From NCBI GenBank assembly GCA_029204225.1, contig CM055093.1:46672338-46736337 (forward strand): a DNA stretch of 64,000 nucleotides. Direction: 5' to 3'. A program made the translations under genes and the position numbers. The notes under the pieces are model-generated. The model was not told where the DNA came from, did no database searches, and worked only from the letters and a program-made list of their open reading frames with translations. Below, piece by piece: positions 24,173 through 35,803 of this stretch; positions within the stretch are counted from its first letter, which is position 1; each line of letters opens with the position of its first letter. Source of the stretch: Diphasiastrum complanatum (taxonomy: Eukaryota > Streptophyta > Lycopodiopsida > Lycopodiales > Lycopodiaceae).

Positions 24173-25600
24173 GTTGTCGCAATATTCTGGGTATTGAGTG
24201 AAGGTGATTATTTTCATCATGTTGTAGTTGCTGGTGTGCAACATCATCATCTTCGGATTTGCTGTTGATAAGTTGTTCGTCTGGAGTAGACGAGCTAGGA
24301 CCTTCAATAGGAATAGTCGACTTAGGAATGAAAGTGTTTAATATTGCGGGAGACTCCGATAGTTTGACTATATGAGCTTTGTCTTACTTTTGAGATCGAT
24401 AAACTGATATTCGATGAAGACGATATCCCAATTGGTGAATATCTTCGATACCTTATAAGCTTTATCTGAAGTAGTGTAGCTAATGAAAATAGATTTGATG
24501 CTCTAGAAGTCGAGCTTCTTCTTGAGATCTTGCAGTATTTGTGCATAAGCGATAGATCTAAAAACTCGTAAGTTTGATAATGATGGTTTGGAGCCTATCC
24601 AAACTTTATGTGGTGTTTTGTCTGAGAGACCTTTAGTCGGACATCTGTTTTGAATATAAGTTGCAGTGGAAACAGCTTCAGCCCAAAAGGACTTCGGAAG
24701 TGAGTAATGTATTTTTGCTCAATACAGTTGTTAAGGCAATACTCCTTGAATTCGGTAGAGATGTATTCTCCCCCATGGTCAGACCTCAATGCCTTAGTTA
24801 TTTTACCAGTTTCATTTTCTACATGCTCTTTGAATTGTCAAAAGATTTTGAAAGCCTCCAATTTTTGCTTGATGAAATAAATAGCTGTTCTTCTGAAATA
24901 TTCGTCAATAAAGGTAATGAAATACTTTGCATCAAGCAACGACAAAGTTTGCATTGGACCACATATATCTGAATGAACAACGTCTAGAACATATTTTGCT
25001 ACATTCCTATGACTCAATCTTGAAGGAATTCTAGTATGTTTTCCAATAATGCAGCTATGACAGACAGGTCGACTTTGTTGGTTAGATAGTCGAGATCAAG
25101 TGGTAGGGATTGTTTAGACATGTTCGACATAGATGTATGATTCAAGTGTTGTAATCTATGATGCCATATTAATGCTTTATTGACAAGAACAGAGGCTTTC
25201 AAGGCTTGATTAGTGTCAAAATAACAATGCAGTAGTCTATATATGTATCCATGTCTAGGATCTTATTTGTCCTATCGATAATTCGACATTGTTCACACTC
25301 AAACTCTACCCTATGACCTAAATCAATGATTCTAGTTACTGATAACAGATTCATAGAGAGTTTAGGTACATACAAAACATTTGATAGTAGTTTGAATTGA
25401 TCATGCTGGAACATCAATCTTACAATGCCTTCACCTTTGATAGTGTGTGTCACCTTCGATAGTTTGTGTGCTATTGTTGCCAAGATGAACGAATTTCTTT
25501 GTACTGTAAAATGTGTAGGAGTGAAAATGCTCCTTCGCCCATGTCGAGATTGTTGGATTATTCTACTATTGGAGTAATTCATTCGAATCATCAATCTTTA
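24173..25600 (-). pseudogene. Copia element B, protease-proximal and integrase part
   Basis: Reading right to left on the minus strand I see IKGEGIVRLMFQHDQFKLLS and NVLYVPKLSMNLLSVTRI (post-protease region), and the pre-integrase H motif ALIWHHRLQHLNHTSM near 25150. Then come integrase RSDHGGEYISTEFKEYCLNN near 24750 and the C-terminal [12 protein letters not shown] and KAYKVSK segments to 24300. Frames shift repeatedly. The element then stops at the gag-only insertion and resumes at 17674. The 5' LTR is not clear. A weak ATGTCAGAGCCAC at about 25690 (minus) could be its primer site. Confidence 0.75.
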
Positions 25601-25689
25601 ATCTTCGCCCACTTTATTATCCAGTTCTACAATTTTATTCGTGTTTCTACACAGTTTGCAGAAATACCCAGGAATCGCTCAACAAGTGG

Positions 25690-26340
25690 CTCTGACATAT
25701 CGGACATCGTCCGCGATGACGTCGACGAAGGTTGGAGGAGTCAACCATGTCGAAGAACAACAATTATTGTTCCGCCTGATATGAAGCTAAAGACTTGCCC
25801 TAACTACTTCCAAGTAGATTTTCAAGAAGTCCTAAATGGATGGATGCCAATGCATTACGGTCATTTACCAAATGCGGTTGCGGCTTGATTAGCTGTCCTA
25901 ATGGATATGCGTTAATTGCTTTAGTATAAATAGTTGATCATCAAAGACTTACTTAGCTTAGTCTCTATCTTCTCTCAGAGCTTCGTTTTCTTTCAGATTT
26001 CTATTAGAGTATTGTTTTTCACGCTTACTTCTTATCAGTGAAAGTGCATCAGACAGAGTTTTCAGCTACTCAGAGATAGCTTAGAGTACACGGTTTCATC
26101 CATTATTGTTTGTGCTCTCATCATATAATTTGTACTTGATACTTACTGAATCAATCTATCTTTTTATTGTGTTCAGTATCATGTCAGAATGTATGCTTCT
26201 CTATAGTTTTTGTAACTGATAAATCTCTTATTGTTTCATTTGATTTGTTGAATACATCAACACTACAATATTCAATACATCATTGTTTGGCTATGAAATC
26301 ACTTTAGTGCTAATGATTTCAAAGTTAGTTACTAAAAGAT
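25690..26340. other. LTR- or promoter-like stretch, unassigned
   Basis: On the plus strand TATAAATA lies at 25925-25932 and is followed by a C/T-rich leader with CTCTCTTC-type runs, which looks like a promoter or LTR. No flanking repeat or downstream gene was matched to it. An open frame at 25466-25888 upstream was not recognised. Confidence 0.3.
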
Positions 26341-27071
26341 TGAATGCTAGTAGCAGAAGTGTCTCGAGTACATGAAACCATTCCACTTATCTCTTCTATG
26401 ATTTTTTTGGCTTCAAATACTTTTGAACTCAAAGAATTGCCTCTCCTTTCCCTCTATCACAAGTGGTGTCATTCTCTACAAAAGAAGAAGAAGGATTTTC
26501 ATTTAGGTCAAAATTGTGCACTCTATTATTGTCATCAATGTGAATGTCTCTAGACTTTGAATCGAGTAGTGGCACATAGCCACCATGTTGAGTGCCCCAT
26601 CGGGTGCCAACGTGTTGCACAATATGGCCTACTCCCACTCCTGTCAACATTTGAAGCACCTTCACTTGGTGCTTGCAAATGTTACCCTTTTGGGCCCATT
26701 CACAAGTGCAAGAAGCCCAGATGCAACTTGTTATGATCAGACATGCTTATGATAGTTTGAAGGTACATCAGGATCAAACAAAAGAGACACATGCGAATTG
26801 AGAATTCTACGAGCTCTAAGTAAAACATGTTCAACTAGTCTCTCCCTTGTGTTGTTTGTGAGAAAACCATAACTTTTACAAGAATCTAAATAGGCATAAT
26901 GGTTTTCCACATCCGTCAATAAAACGTGCAATAACCAATTGACTCTTCTATTCCTCATTGTTCTTCTTGTTAGTAGGCGTCGACCCTTCAGATTAGCATG
27001 GAAGGCTTCAATTGCACCATTGGTGTCTTGGTTTGCTAAAGACATGATCATGGTTGCCTTTATCCACATAT

Positions 27072-27167
27072 CTGAAAATTTTCAAGAAATGTTAAATGTT
27101 TGTGAGTTTGTTTGCTTCTTGTAACACATCATTTGTTTCAAAGCAAATATGGTTTAGCAACACATAC
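27072..27167 (-). other. Intron in SWIM gene, 96 bp
   Basis: GTATGTG...TTTTCAG. Removing it joins EAWIFKI to DMWIKATM with a split codon. Confidence 0.7.
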
Positions 27168-27436
27168 CGATTTTGAAAATCCATGCCTCTTTAAAGTATG
27201 TCATGAACGTGCGTTCTTCTTTGAATGTGTGTATAAAAATGTCAAGAAGTGCACACCCACGCTCTGTGTTTTGGTCCATTGAATATGTCCCATGCCCTCC
27301 AATGTACATTATCTATCCCAACATCTTAAATATCTTTATTCTGGTTTCCCAGTTGGGTACTTTACGCATCAAATGCTTCAAGCAACATCTTCTAGCATGC
27401 CAAAGGCATAAGAAAATGTGGCATCGAAATACACGT

Positions 27437-27527
27437 CTACAAAAATAAATGTTGTATTTCAAAAAATGATAACACATAATAAACCAAATAAAAGTAGATA
27501 TGAAAAAAATTATTTTTCACAAGATAC
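27437..27527 (-). other. Intron in SWIM gene, 91 bp
   Basis: GTATCT...TTTGTAG. Removing it joins CKINAMK to RVFRCHIF with a split codon. Confidence 0.65.
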
Positions 27528-27727
27528 TTCATTGCATTTATTTTGCAATTGGCATCATCCACCATGAATCCATTTGGTTGCCAAGTAGACTTCAATATGC
27601 ACATCTTATCCTTCAATTTTTGCAACCAAGGAACAATGTCGTCAGTCTTTGAATTGCTTGTTAGCACCCATGCCATTGGTACACCATTTTGGAATGCATC
27701 AAATGCCAGTATTGTAAATAAATGATA

Positions 27728-27823
27728 CTACAATCATCACATTACATTCATTTGAGAATTAGTGCAATGTCATGCAAAGAAAAAAAAAATCATGCAGAGG
27801 ACAAAATAAGATGGTTATGTTAC
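27728..27823 (-). other. Intron in SWIM gene, 96 bp
   Basis: GTAACA...TGTAG. Removing it joins TNKFK to YHLFTILAFD in phase 0. Confidence 0.7.
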
Positions 27824-27966
27824 CTTAAATTTATTGGTTCCAAAAGTAGCATCCATCACTAGAATGCTATTGTGGCCAAGCGATAACATTTTCTCTGCTT
27901 GGAATTTATTTTGAACACTCAATATGAATGGCATATGTTCTTTGGTACTAAACACTTGATAAAGGA

Positions 27967-27997
<31 letters not shown>

Positions 27998-28612
27998 CTG
28001 ATTTTCATTGTCCACAAGTGAACGCTTCGCGCATCATCCTCATGCAATTGAAAGGTCTCCATTGACAACTATGAAGACATATTTAGAATGTCTTTCTTGG
28101 TCAAGAGATCGTCTCTACATGGAGTATAGTCCAACAGCCCATTTTTCTTATCTACAAGCTTTGATTTGTGCTTGTTCATGACCTGATCTAGGGTGGCTTT
28201 TTCATAAAGTTTGCACAACACCCACCGTTTTTTCTCCTTTGACAACTTTGGAGCAAATTGAGCCCTAGTATGTTGTGAGATGATGTCTAATACACCATGA
28301 CATATGTTTGCATTGATATTCACATGACATATTTCAAAGAAACACACCTCAGCCACTTTCGAAAATTGATAAAACTGTTTGATCGAGAAATTACAACAAA
28401 AACCTCTCGACAAGCCTTCACCTCTACTTACAAAGCTTCGCCTACTTCCTTTACCATGTTTGGGTCTCAGTGACCTATATTCTAATGTGAGTTCTGCATT
28501 TCTATGGTCATCTGACCCAAACGAAAACCAGTACCTGAAATTACCAGCCAAATTTAGAGTATATAAATATTTAGCTACTCAAATTTATTTTGTGTAACCT
28601 CAAGGTATAAAT

Positions 28613-29495
28613 TGTTGTTGGAAGTATTTCTACTCCGCTATAGTGGCTAGGTCTAATGGATGGACGGGTCGTAGTACAGTGGTAGATCGGTCGTACACTT
28701 CCTAAGATCTACAAAAGCTTACAAATAAAGATAAGATATGAACAAACAGAGAGCACCAAGGCTTCCCAACTGGTGCTTGAAATGGAAATCTACCTAAGGC
28801 TTGGCTAAGGCTTTCCTAACTAGCCAATGACCGCTAAATAAGATGAACTTGCTAAGGCTTACCCAACTAGCAAGGTTTTAAACTAAACTAGGCTTGCTAA
28901 GGCTTCCCAACTAGCAACCCTGTTAACTAATTCTAACTCTCAAAGGGAAATGAAATATAGATTGCAGCTAAACTAAGCAATAAAGCAATAATAAGCATGC
29001 CACAATTAAAACCGATGAAAAGGTGGCAAGAGGAGGCCCGAGCACCTTCCCTCAAGCTATGCACCTTCCCAAAGGGAACACAATGAAATTACAAGATAAT
29101 CACAAGAGAAATTTGTCATAATCAGAAAGTGTTATTTAGAAGGGAAATGCCTCTGTTCTTATAGCAAGAAGGGCCTTCCATAAGCTTCCACTAACTTATG
29201 GGATTAGTTTCTAAACTTGCCATTCTAAGGCTTTTCAACTTCTAACTTAGAACTTAGAACTTTAGAATCTCTAACTTTAGAACTTAAGATAACTAAGAAT
29301 CTTTTATTTCTAAGCTTAAGTTTCTTAAGTTTAAGTTCTCTGTCTAAGTTTAAGTTTCTATTTATTTAAGCTTCTACCCATGGACTTACAAAACACATGC
29401 CATAGTAGAAGTTTATTAACATTTACTCATACGTGGACTTACAATACACATGCCACTGAGTTTTATTTTTTTTATTTTTCACTGTGTTGCTAACA
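28613..29495 (-). repeat. 3' LTR of gag-like element G
   Basis: The minus strand starts TGTTAGCAACAC at 29495, right after the purine tract AAGGAGGGGGATAA (29496-29510), and ends near CCAACAACA at 28613. Inside are an AT-rich U3, CTTATAAGAAC near 29155 and, at 28755-28925, tandem units of CTTGCTAAGGCTTCCCAACT. The partner 5' LTR is not in place. The right side is cut at about 31830. Confidence 0.55.
28755..28925 (-). repeat. Tandem AAGGCTTCCCAACTAGC units
   Basis: About four degenerate copies of AAGGCTTCCCAACTAGC occur, two of them bracketed by CTTGCTA/TAGCAAG, which can pair as a hairpin. Confidence 0.65.
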
Positions 29496-29510
29496 TTATC
29501 CCCCTCCTTA

Positions 29511-31634
29511 TTGGATTGGTGGTCCCACACCAATCGAAGCTTTTTCGTCCCGGATCTGTTGGGCTTCTTGGAGGCGAGATTGTTGTTGGCGTGTTTGATA
29601 GATCTCTTTGTTGATCCCTTCCATCATTTGCATAATTTATTAAGGAAGGGCCTTGGGGAATAGTAATGGAGCATTCCCTGCAAAAAGTCATGGGTTTCTA
29701 GCTCAACCATATCAACATGGAGCGCCGAAGTGAGAGCTGCCCTATAATAAAGTGGCGCGACATTGATGTGGTCGATTTCAGTCTGTAATGGCTGATTGAT
29801 ATCGATGGCGATTGATGAGAGTTCCCAATCCCAATAAACTTGTAACTCTGCCAAAGATGCCACCAGGCCGCAATTGTCTGCAAAGTATGGCACATCACGA
29901 TTGGGGTTGCCATGATGTTGTTGGTAGAAGACACGACAATTGGTGATCATGTCATCTGTCTAGTTGTCGGTATTCACACCTGTCAGCTTGGGCCAATAAA
30001 TCTTATTTTTCACCTGTGTCAGAAAATGGTTCTCGACAAGTGACCGGATAGTAATATGGACTGGTGCGCATATAAGCTGGTGCGTTGAGATACCGTGCCA
30101 TGGAGGCCTTGCTTTGCAAAAAGAGTTGATGGTGCAAGGATGGTTGTGGATCAAGGAGTTTGACCGCTTCTTTATGAGTATTGCATCGATCGAGGTTTGG
30201 AAGAATATAGCCGCCTCACTCCTTGGTTTGAAACTTCTTGGTGAACTCTTGAGATATCAGCAGTTCCTTGCTAGGCGCATTCGGAGTAATCATATGGCTT
30301 ATTGAGGGTGCTTCAGTTGCCAAGGCATGTTCCCCTTGTAGATTGGGTTGAGGAGAGAGAGGTGGTGATGGATTAGATTTAGCAATGCATTGGGATTCAG
30401 GAGAAAATTGGGTTTGGATGAAGGGAAAGTTAGTTGTGTCAATGGGGTTAGAAGCAGAAGAGTGGAAGAGATGTTAAGAGGAAGTATCGCCAATGTCATG
30501 CAGGTTGGAGGAGCTGCTGACACTTGAGCTGGGCCTTGAAATGTTGACCCCTGATTTGCTGCTGGAGGCCCTAAACTTGTCCCATCACCACCATCTGATC
30601 CATCATAGTGATCCCCTGATTGGTGAAATTGGGCGTGCTCTGCATGGACAGAAGGTGCCGATTGAGTGGCCGCCTTTAATTTTTCTTCCAAGGTGGCAAT
30701 ATGTTGGTTTAGGGCCTGGACGAAGGTAGTATATGATTGTTGCATTTTCTTATGTTGCTCCGTCGTGGCCTTTTGTGTCAATTGTTGATATGCCTCCACT
30801 GGAATCTTAGCTCCTTCGAGAATAGTTGGAGGTGCGAAGTCTGTGAAGTTGATCTATTCTAGCTGATCCTTCATAGTGGAACATGCTGCTATTGCGGCGG
30901 CGTCGTTCCTCTTTGTAGAATTTACCATGAGATTTTGGAAATGGGAGATGTGTTGATCTTTGAGTTGGAGCTGGTTCTGGAGGTGGTTGAGCATCTGCTG
31001 CTGTAGTTGGATGTATGCATTTAAATCTTGGATTTGCCACTGTTGTTGATTGGAATCAACCACCAACTTTGCATTCTCCTGCTGACGCTATGCAATGGCT
31101 CCATCGTCCACTTGTCTTACTACATGCTGGCCTGAGAATGTGCTGAAAATATTGTATTACAGCTCATTCACCAACCATACCACTTTTTGGGCTTGTAGTG
31201 GTAATTGCTCCCAAGGTCCAAGGTCAGGGAAGGGGCGTCCATAGTGGGAGTAAGACATAGGGTCATATGGAAGGAGATCTGGAATTGATGGAGAAGATTT
31301 ATTTTGAGTAGGTGGAGGGGATAGCTTTTGGAGGTGGTGATTGTGGAGGTGAGTGGTGTTTTGGAGGTGAATTAGCTTGTGAAGGAGAAGAATGGATGGG
31401 AGTGGTTGTTACAATGGTGGATTGGGTTTGCGTTAGTAAGTGTAAGGCAAAATCATGTACGTTGACCAAAGAGTCAAGTAGAGAGGAAATATGTACGAGA
31501 GATGGTTTTTTTGGAATTGTATCAAGGCCCATGTTAAGTGTAATTGAAGGCGTGGAGATGGAAATAGGTGGTGGAGGCAATGGGGGGATGGTGGAGGTGT
31601 TAGTAATGTTTTGAATTTTGGAAATTTTCAACAT
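29511..31634 (-). pseudogene. Gag-like, coiled-coil and glutamine-rich polyprotein of element G
   Basis: Stitching minus-strand frames gives a protein of roughly 700 residues. It starts MLKISKIQNITNTSTI at 31634 with proline/threonine-rich sequence, then PDLLPYDPMSYSHYGRPF near 31260. A glutamine-rich coiled coil follows (QIQDLNAYIQLQQQMLNHLQ near 31020), then TEQHKKMQQSYTTFVQALNQ near 30750 and a proline-rich spacer. The C-terminal part ends with RQQQSRLQEAQQIRDEKASI near 29560. Breaks are a frameshift near 31310 and several stops (for example TAG at about 30852). No knuckle, protease or RT was seen. The short purine tract and LTR that follow suggest this is an element Gag. A host gene is the alternative. 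Confidence 0.45.
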
Positions 31635-31684
31635 GAACTCTCTAGAAGGAAGCTAGAATGAACTCGCAGGAGAAATAGGAGAGG

Positions 31685-31696
31685 CCTATATATAGA
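31685..31696 (-). promoter_or_regulatory. TATA box upstream of the element G ORF
   Basis: TCTATATATAGG on the minus strand lies about 55 bp before the first ATG of the gag-like ORF. Confidence 0.5.
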
Positions 31697-31829
31697 CTTT
31701 TTTGTCTAAGAAATCGCAAATTCATCCAGTTATCGCCCTTAGTGCCTATGATTTCTCAGTGAGGTTCGCAAATTCTGAGGTCGAGTTCTGAGGGTCCTAC
31801 GAGTTTTTGTAAGTGATTTTTTGTACAAA

Positions 31830-32490
31830 AATGGGTGGATTTGTTTGAGAGTACAAAAATGGTCATGATCAGAATTTACAGATTGATTAGGAAAATCGTG
31901 CATCCAGGGCTAACTCATTGGAAAGCTCTCATGAAGGTCATGAAGTATGTCCAAGCTACAAAACATCTCATCATCTATTATGGAGGTAGCCAATCGGCCA
32001 ATATTCTTGAAGGATATATAGATGCAGATTGGGCAGGATATATCGACACCAGAAGATCAACTTTTGGATTTGTATTCTTATTGAATCAAGGCCCAATCTC
32101 ATGGAACATCCAAAAGTAGACCTCAGTAGCATTATCTTCAACGAATCAAAATACATAGCTGCCACAAATGCTACTAAGGAGGCAATTTGGCTAAAGAACC
32201 TGCTTGCAGATATCGGCCTTGCTCAGGAACATCCAACAACAATTTATTATGATAATCAAAGCACAATAGCACTCTCCCTACATCCGAGATTTCACTCTCG
32301 GAGCAAACACATTGAAATAAAATATCACTACCTTAGAGAAACAGTGCAAAGGAAGGAAGTGTCATTGTTTTACTATAGGACAAAGTTAATGGCAGCAGAT
32401 TACTTCACAAAAGCTCTATCAAAGGAGCACCATCTCAGATTGAACGACATGTTAAATATGAAGATCCAAGTTTTTCAGGATCCACATTAA
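31830..32490 (+). pseudogene. Copia element D, RNase H fragment
   Basis: The plus strand carries the end of RT and the RNase H domain: HPGLTHWKALMKVMKYVQ, DADWAGYIDTRRSTFGFV, then after a TAG and a frameshift near 32115 NESKYIAATNATKEAIWLKN, TTIYYDNQSTIALSLHP, RSKHIEIKYHYLRE and ADYFTKALSKEHHL. Everything upstream is missing. Its left edge abuts element G at about 31830. It is followed by a purine tract and LTR, so this is the true 3' end of a copia. Its LTR differs from that of copia A, so they are separate insertions. Confidence 0.85.
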
Positions 32491-32497
32491 GGAGGAG

Positions 32498-33485
32498 TGT
32501 TGGATTTCAATGCTAAAATCCACTAAGTAATGAGTATCCTGGAAATAAAACTCAGCTGAAGTCCAACTTCTCATTTTTGGACCTTCGCGTTTTTCGTAGT
32601 TTTCGCAGTTTTCACAATTTGCGCAGTTTTCACACCTTTGGAATTTTTGTACTTCGGGGTTTGTCAAAAAAAAAAAACTCAACTCCATCGACTTCGAAGT
32701 CACCGAAGTTTGAAGCCCGACTTTATCGACTTTGACTTCTCATGTATATAATCAACGTTAACCTCCATCGAAGTGCCCGACTTACACCATCACTGCGACT
32801 ATATACTCAACTTATTCCATCAACTCGACATCAACATCAATTCACTTAACTTACTTCATCGACATCTACTTCATCGAAGTACCCAACTTACTCCATTCCA
32901 CTTTCATCAACTACCAAAAACTCGACTTCGTCAACTTGCCCGACGTCACCAACTTTTCACCAACTAACTTGACTTCGTCGACTACTTCTTCATCAGGGAA
33001 AAGTCGATCCATGAACTGTCAGACGACTTCAAGTACATCTCTGGCCCACCTAATTTGTACATACATTTATAGTTAGAGAAGACGACCATCTAATGCAGAA
33101 CGACTATAGTACATGAAGTAGTTAAGATTTTATGCTCCCAATGCACTGAGCATTGACATGCAATCATCAATGTATAGCGTCAGCACTCTTGCCAGATTGG
33201 TGAGGCTGTATTCTAGTTAAGTAACTAAGTTACTATCAGTTAGTTAAGCTTTATGCAATTAGCGATCATCAGTTGGAGCATTTTTGTGCCATCAGTCTTG
33301 CGCTGGTCCATGCCCTTGCACTCATTTTTCCATTCAATCAGAGTGCAAGTTTTTGTCTCACTATTGTATTGTTGTATTGCGCATTGCTACTATTGATTCA
33401 TCTTGATTATCGCTGGTAACTGTTGTACTTCCGATCCATTAGCCATTTGCTTCACTTCTGCTGCTATCCTATCGATCTGTCCACA
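32498..33485 (+). repeat. 3' LTR of copia D
   Basis: It starts TGTTGGATTTCAATGC after the purine tract AAGGAGGAG (32489-32497). It contains many CGACTT/TCGAAG microrepeats between 32690 and 33000. The end is uncertain. TGTCCACA at 33478-33485 is the best candidate. Confidence 0.5.
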
Positions 33486-33526
33486 AATTTTTGACATTAT
33501 GCACAGTTCCAAGGCAACTATAATTT

Positions 33527-33822
33527 AAAAACAGATAATCACTTTGCATCCAATCTTAGACAATCACACTTTGTATTAAAAAGGTATGTGGCAATGCCTT
33601 TGTGGTATACCACAATATTGTTGTTATGTTTGTGATATCTCTACTCATGCACACACTTTGAATCAAAGTTCAATCTTTGAGTTAAGAAAAAAGAAATGCT
33701 AACCATTATGCCACGGTTTTAAAACAACCATGTGAAAATCGCTAATTACTTTGCATCCAATCTTAGACAATCACATTTTAATTCAAAAACTTTGTGGCAG
33801 TGCCTTTGTGGTATACCACAAC
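33527..33822 (+). repeat. Direct repeat, two copies of about 90 bp
   Basis: Units at 33527-33617 and 33735-33822 share ACTTTGCATCCAATCTTAGA, CAATCACA and TGCCTTTGTGGTATACCACA. The last part contains the palindrome GTGGTATACCAC. Confidence 0.8.
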
Positions 33823-34236
33823 GTTTAAATTTCAATTTAGTGAGCACGTGCTATGCAGAGCTCAGCCCCAAAAAAACATTTATTGATGTCAGCCACGCCA
33901 ACACATGAATTTTGTTGGCAATTTAAGTAGTGTGAGCACCTAAAATTTTGGCAATCTCAAACATGTGCTCATGTTTAAGCCCAAGCACCATCACCAACAT
34001 AGGCACACATATTCAAGAAATTTTTGTTATTTGAATACATCTATATAGTATAAAACTATTTTAGAGAGAGAATGTGTGAGGTGACGTAAAAAATGTCTCG
34101 CTTTTGCCGGCAAAAAATGTCACCCAATGCAAAAGGAAAAGTTGAATAGGTTTTTTTTTTTTAAAGACTCCAAAAATATATAAACACTTTAGTGGTTAAG
34201 TGCCCATTGCCTGTCATCGACGGACACAACCAACTA

Positions 34237-34303
<67 letters not shown>

Positions 34304-34860
34304 TGTGTGTGTGTGTGTGTAATTTGTAAAAAGTGCAACATGCTTATGAGATAAAAGAACTCAGGGGCTTAGCGCGCCTTTCTATGCTCATCCTCTCACC
34401 CGAGCATTGTGATGTCTACCAACAACACTGGTGGGTGAACGGGTGAAAGGGTTTGCATATTTCACCAAGATCAACTCTTGGAGGGAACGGGTAAACCTCA
34501 GATTGAAAGGATGATGTAAGGTGATGCACAGCCCAGGTGAGGGGGTGAACATGAAAGAGCTTCTTATGCGGCAAAGTTTTTGAGAATAAGAGATTAGAAA
34601 TTTACATTAAAAAAATAACAGGTGGTTGTGATTGAGGTGGAGCCAAGGATGGGTAGTGCATGAAAGATGGAAACTCCCACACATACTCTCTCATCTATGT
34701 AATGCCAAGTCTTCAATTTTTCTTTGTATTTTGCATGCACCTCTAGAGGTGGAATTTGATTGCAAGTGGAATAATCACTCGTTTTGTCCAAAATCCTCAT
34801 CCTTGATTGAAAGCAACAAGAATTTATTCCAAAATTTATGAGATAAAAAATTTCAAACAT
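33823..34860. other. Spacer with microsatellite, no gene recognised
   Basis: Apart from the AT/AC/TG tract at 34238-34320 nothing is identified. Confidence 0.4.
34238..34320. repeat. (AT)n-(AC)n-(TG)n compound microsatellite
   Basis: About 52 bp of AT is followed by AC repeats and then TG repeats meeting at ACATGT. Both the AT run and the AC/TG pair are self-complementary. Confidence 0.95.
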
Positions 34861-34871
34861 GACATTACGTC

Positions 34872-34985
34872 GTGGAAGGCTCGTGGGCCTTGGGCCTTGC
34901 ATGCAGGTTAAGGCCTGCCCTCGGGCTCCCGCCCTCGGGCAAGGGCCCTCCCTACAAGGAAGGCCCTGGGACCCGAGCCTTCCAC
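34872..34985. repeat. GC-rich inverted repeat
   Basis: The perfect 12-bp arms GTGGAAGGCTCG (34872-34883) and CGAGCCTTCCAC (34974-34985) enclose CCCTCGGGC-type units. The base composition is far above the AT-rich surroundings. Confidence 0.7.
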
Positions 34986-35222
34986 ACCCATAAAATACAC
35001 ACACTCACAGACAACACAAAGATGAGACAAGGACATGGGCCTCTCTCTTCAAAGATGGCAATATGGAAGGTGCATCCTCCTTTAATAGTGTCATTTTAGC
35101 TACCATATCGGAAGAGAAGATGCGGGAATACAAATCCATGAATATTAGGGTCCGAGGGATTGAAGACACCAATGATTCAATGACCTAAACAACCAGTTTT
35201 CTCTCAAATACGCTTTTCCACC

Positions 35223-35480
35223 ACTCTGAAGGACTGGAAAGAGCTTAGCGAACGAACTTCTACACTCATTGTTCTCTTCACAAATTTGGAAGAACGACGA
35301 GCAGCCCTCAAACTACGAGCCAAGCTTAGAGGTACACTTATATTCATGGACGATAATCTCACCCCCATGCAGGTTGCGGATCGGAAGAAAGCATTTAGTG
35401 AGGTAAAAGCTTTGGGAAAAAGGGTGATATATTGGGATGGTAAGGCCCAATACATTGATCTTCCGAAATCTGAGAAATAG
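35223..35480 (+). pseudogene. LINE ORF1-like C-terminal fragment
   Basis: The frame reads DWKELSERTSTLIVLFTNLE, ALKLRAKLRGTLIFMDDNLT and KRVIYWDGKAQYIDLPK. The pattern of a basic helix, LRGT-IF-DDNLTP and a short G-K-V-W-DGK beta segment resembles the C-terminal domain of LINE ORF1 RNA-binding proteins in plants. No endonuclease or RT follows. Similarity is by memory of the motif only, so this stays tentative. Confidence 0.4.
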
Positions 35481-35803
35481 AGACTCGGGCCCCTCAAACT
35501 TAGGACCGGTTCGGCTTTCTAAGGCATCGCGGTTGAGCTTATGGAACTGCAATGGTATCCACGATTGTTTACAAAGGATATTTGTGATCTTTCTTCAAAA
35601 TCTGGTCATTGAAAAAGAAGGATCCTTGCATTCAAGTAAGTGTTAAACTTGTTGTCTTTGATTTTTCTTGAAAAATGTTGATTTAATGAAGATAGTGATG
35701 GTATCATTTATTTTCCTCTAGATTCATTGAAAAAGTTTTAGAATTATATTGCAATAAATAAATGTTGATATAACTTTTATCTAACTTTTATGTGCCATGA
35801 TAT

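Larger units (their letters stand above)
26430..28551 (-). pseudogene. SWIM zinc-finger / MULE-transposase-derived gene, decayed
   Basis: The domain order follows the plant SWIM zinc-finger proteins that descend from Mutator-like transposases. It starts MAGNFRYWFSFGSDDHRNAE, followed by an N-terminal region with CHGVLDIISQHTRAQFAPKL. The DDE-like core has SILVMDATFGTNKFK near 27830 and FDAFQNGVPMAWVLTSN near 27680, then FMVDDANCKINAM near 27560 and FRCHIFLCLWHARRC near 27420. ANQDTNGAIEAFHANLKGRR near 27020 precedes a SWIM finger C-T-C...CKH at 26669-26710. Breaks are TAG at 28066-28068, an expanded 27-A run at 27971-27997, a TAG near 27325 and a frameshift just before the SWIM finger. Three GT-AG introns rejoin the frame. 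The family is known as host genes or transposases of unclear cellular role. This copy looks dead. Confidence 0.75.
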
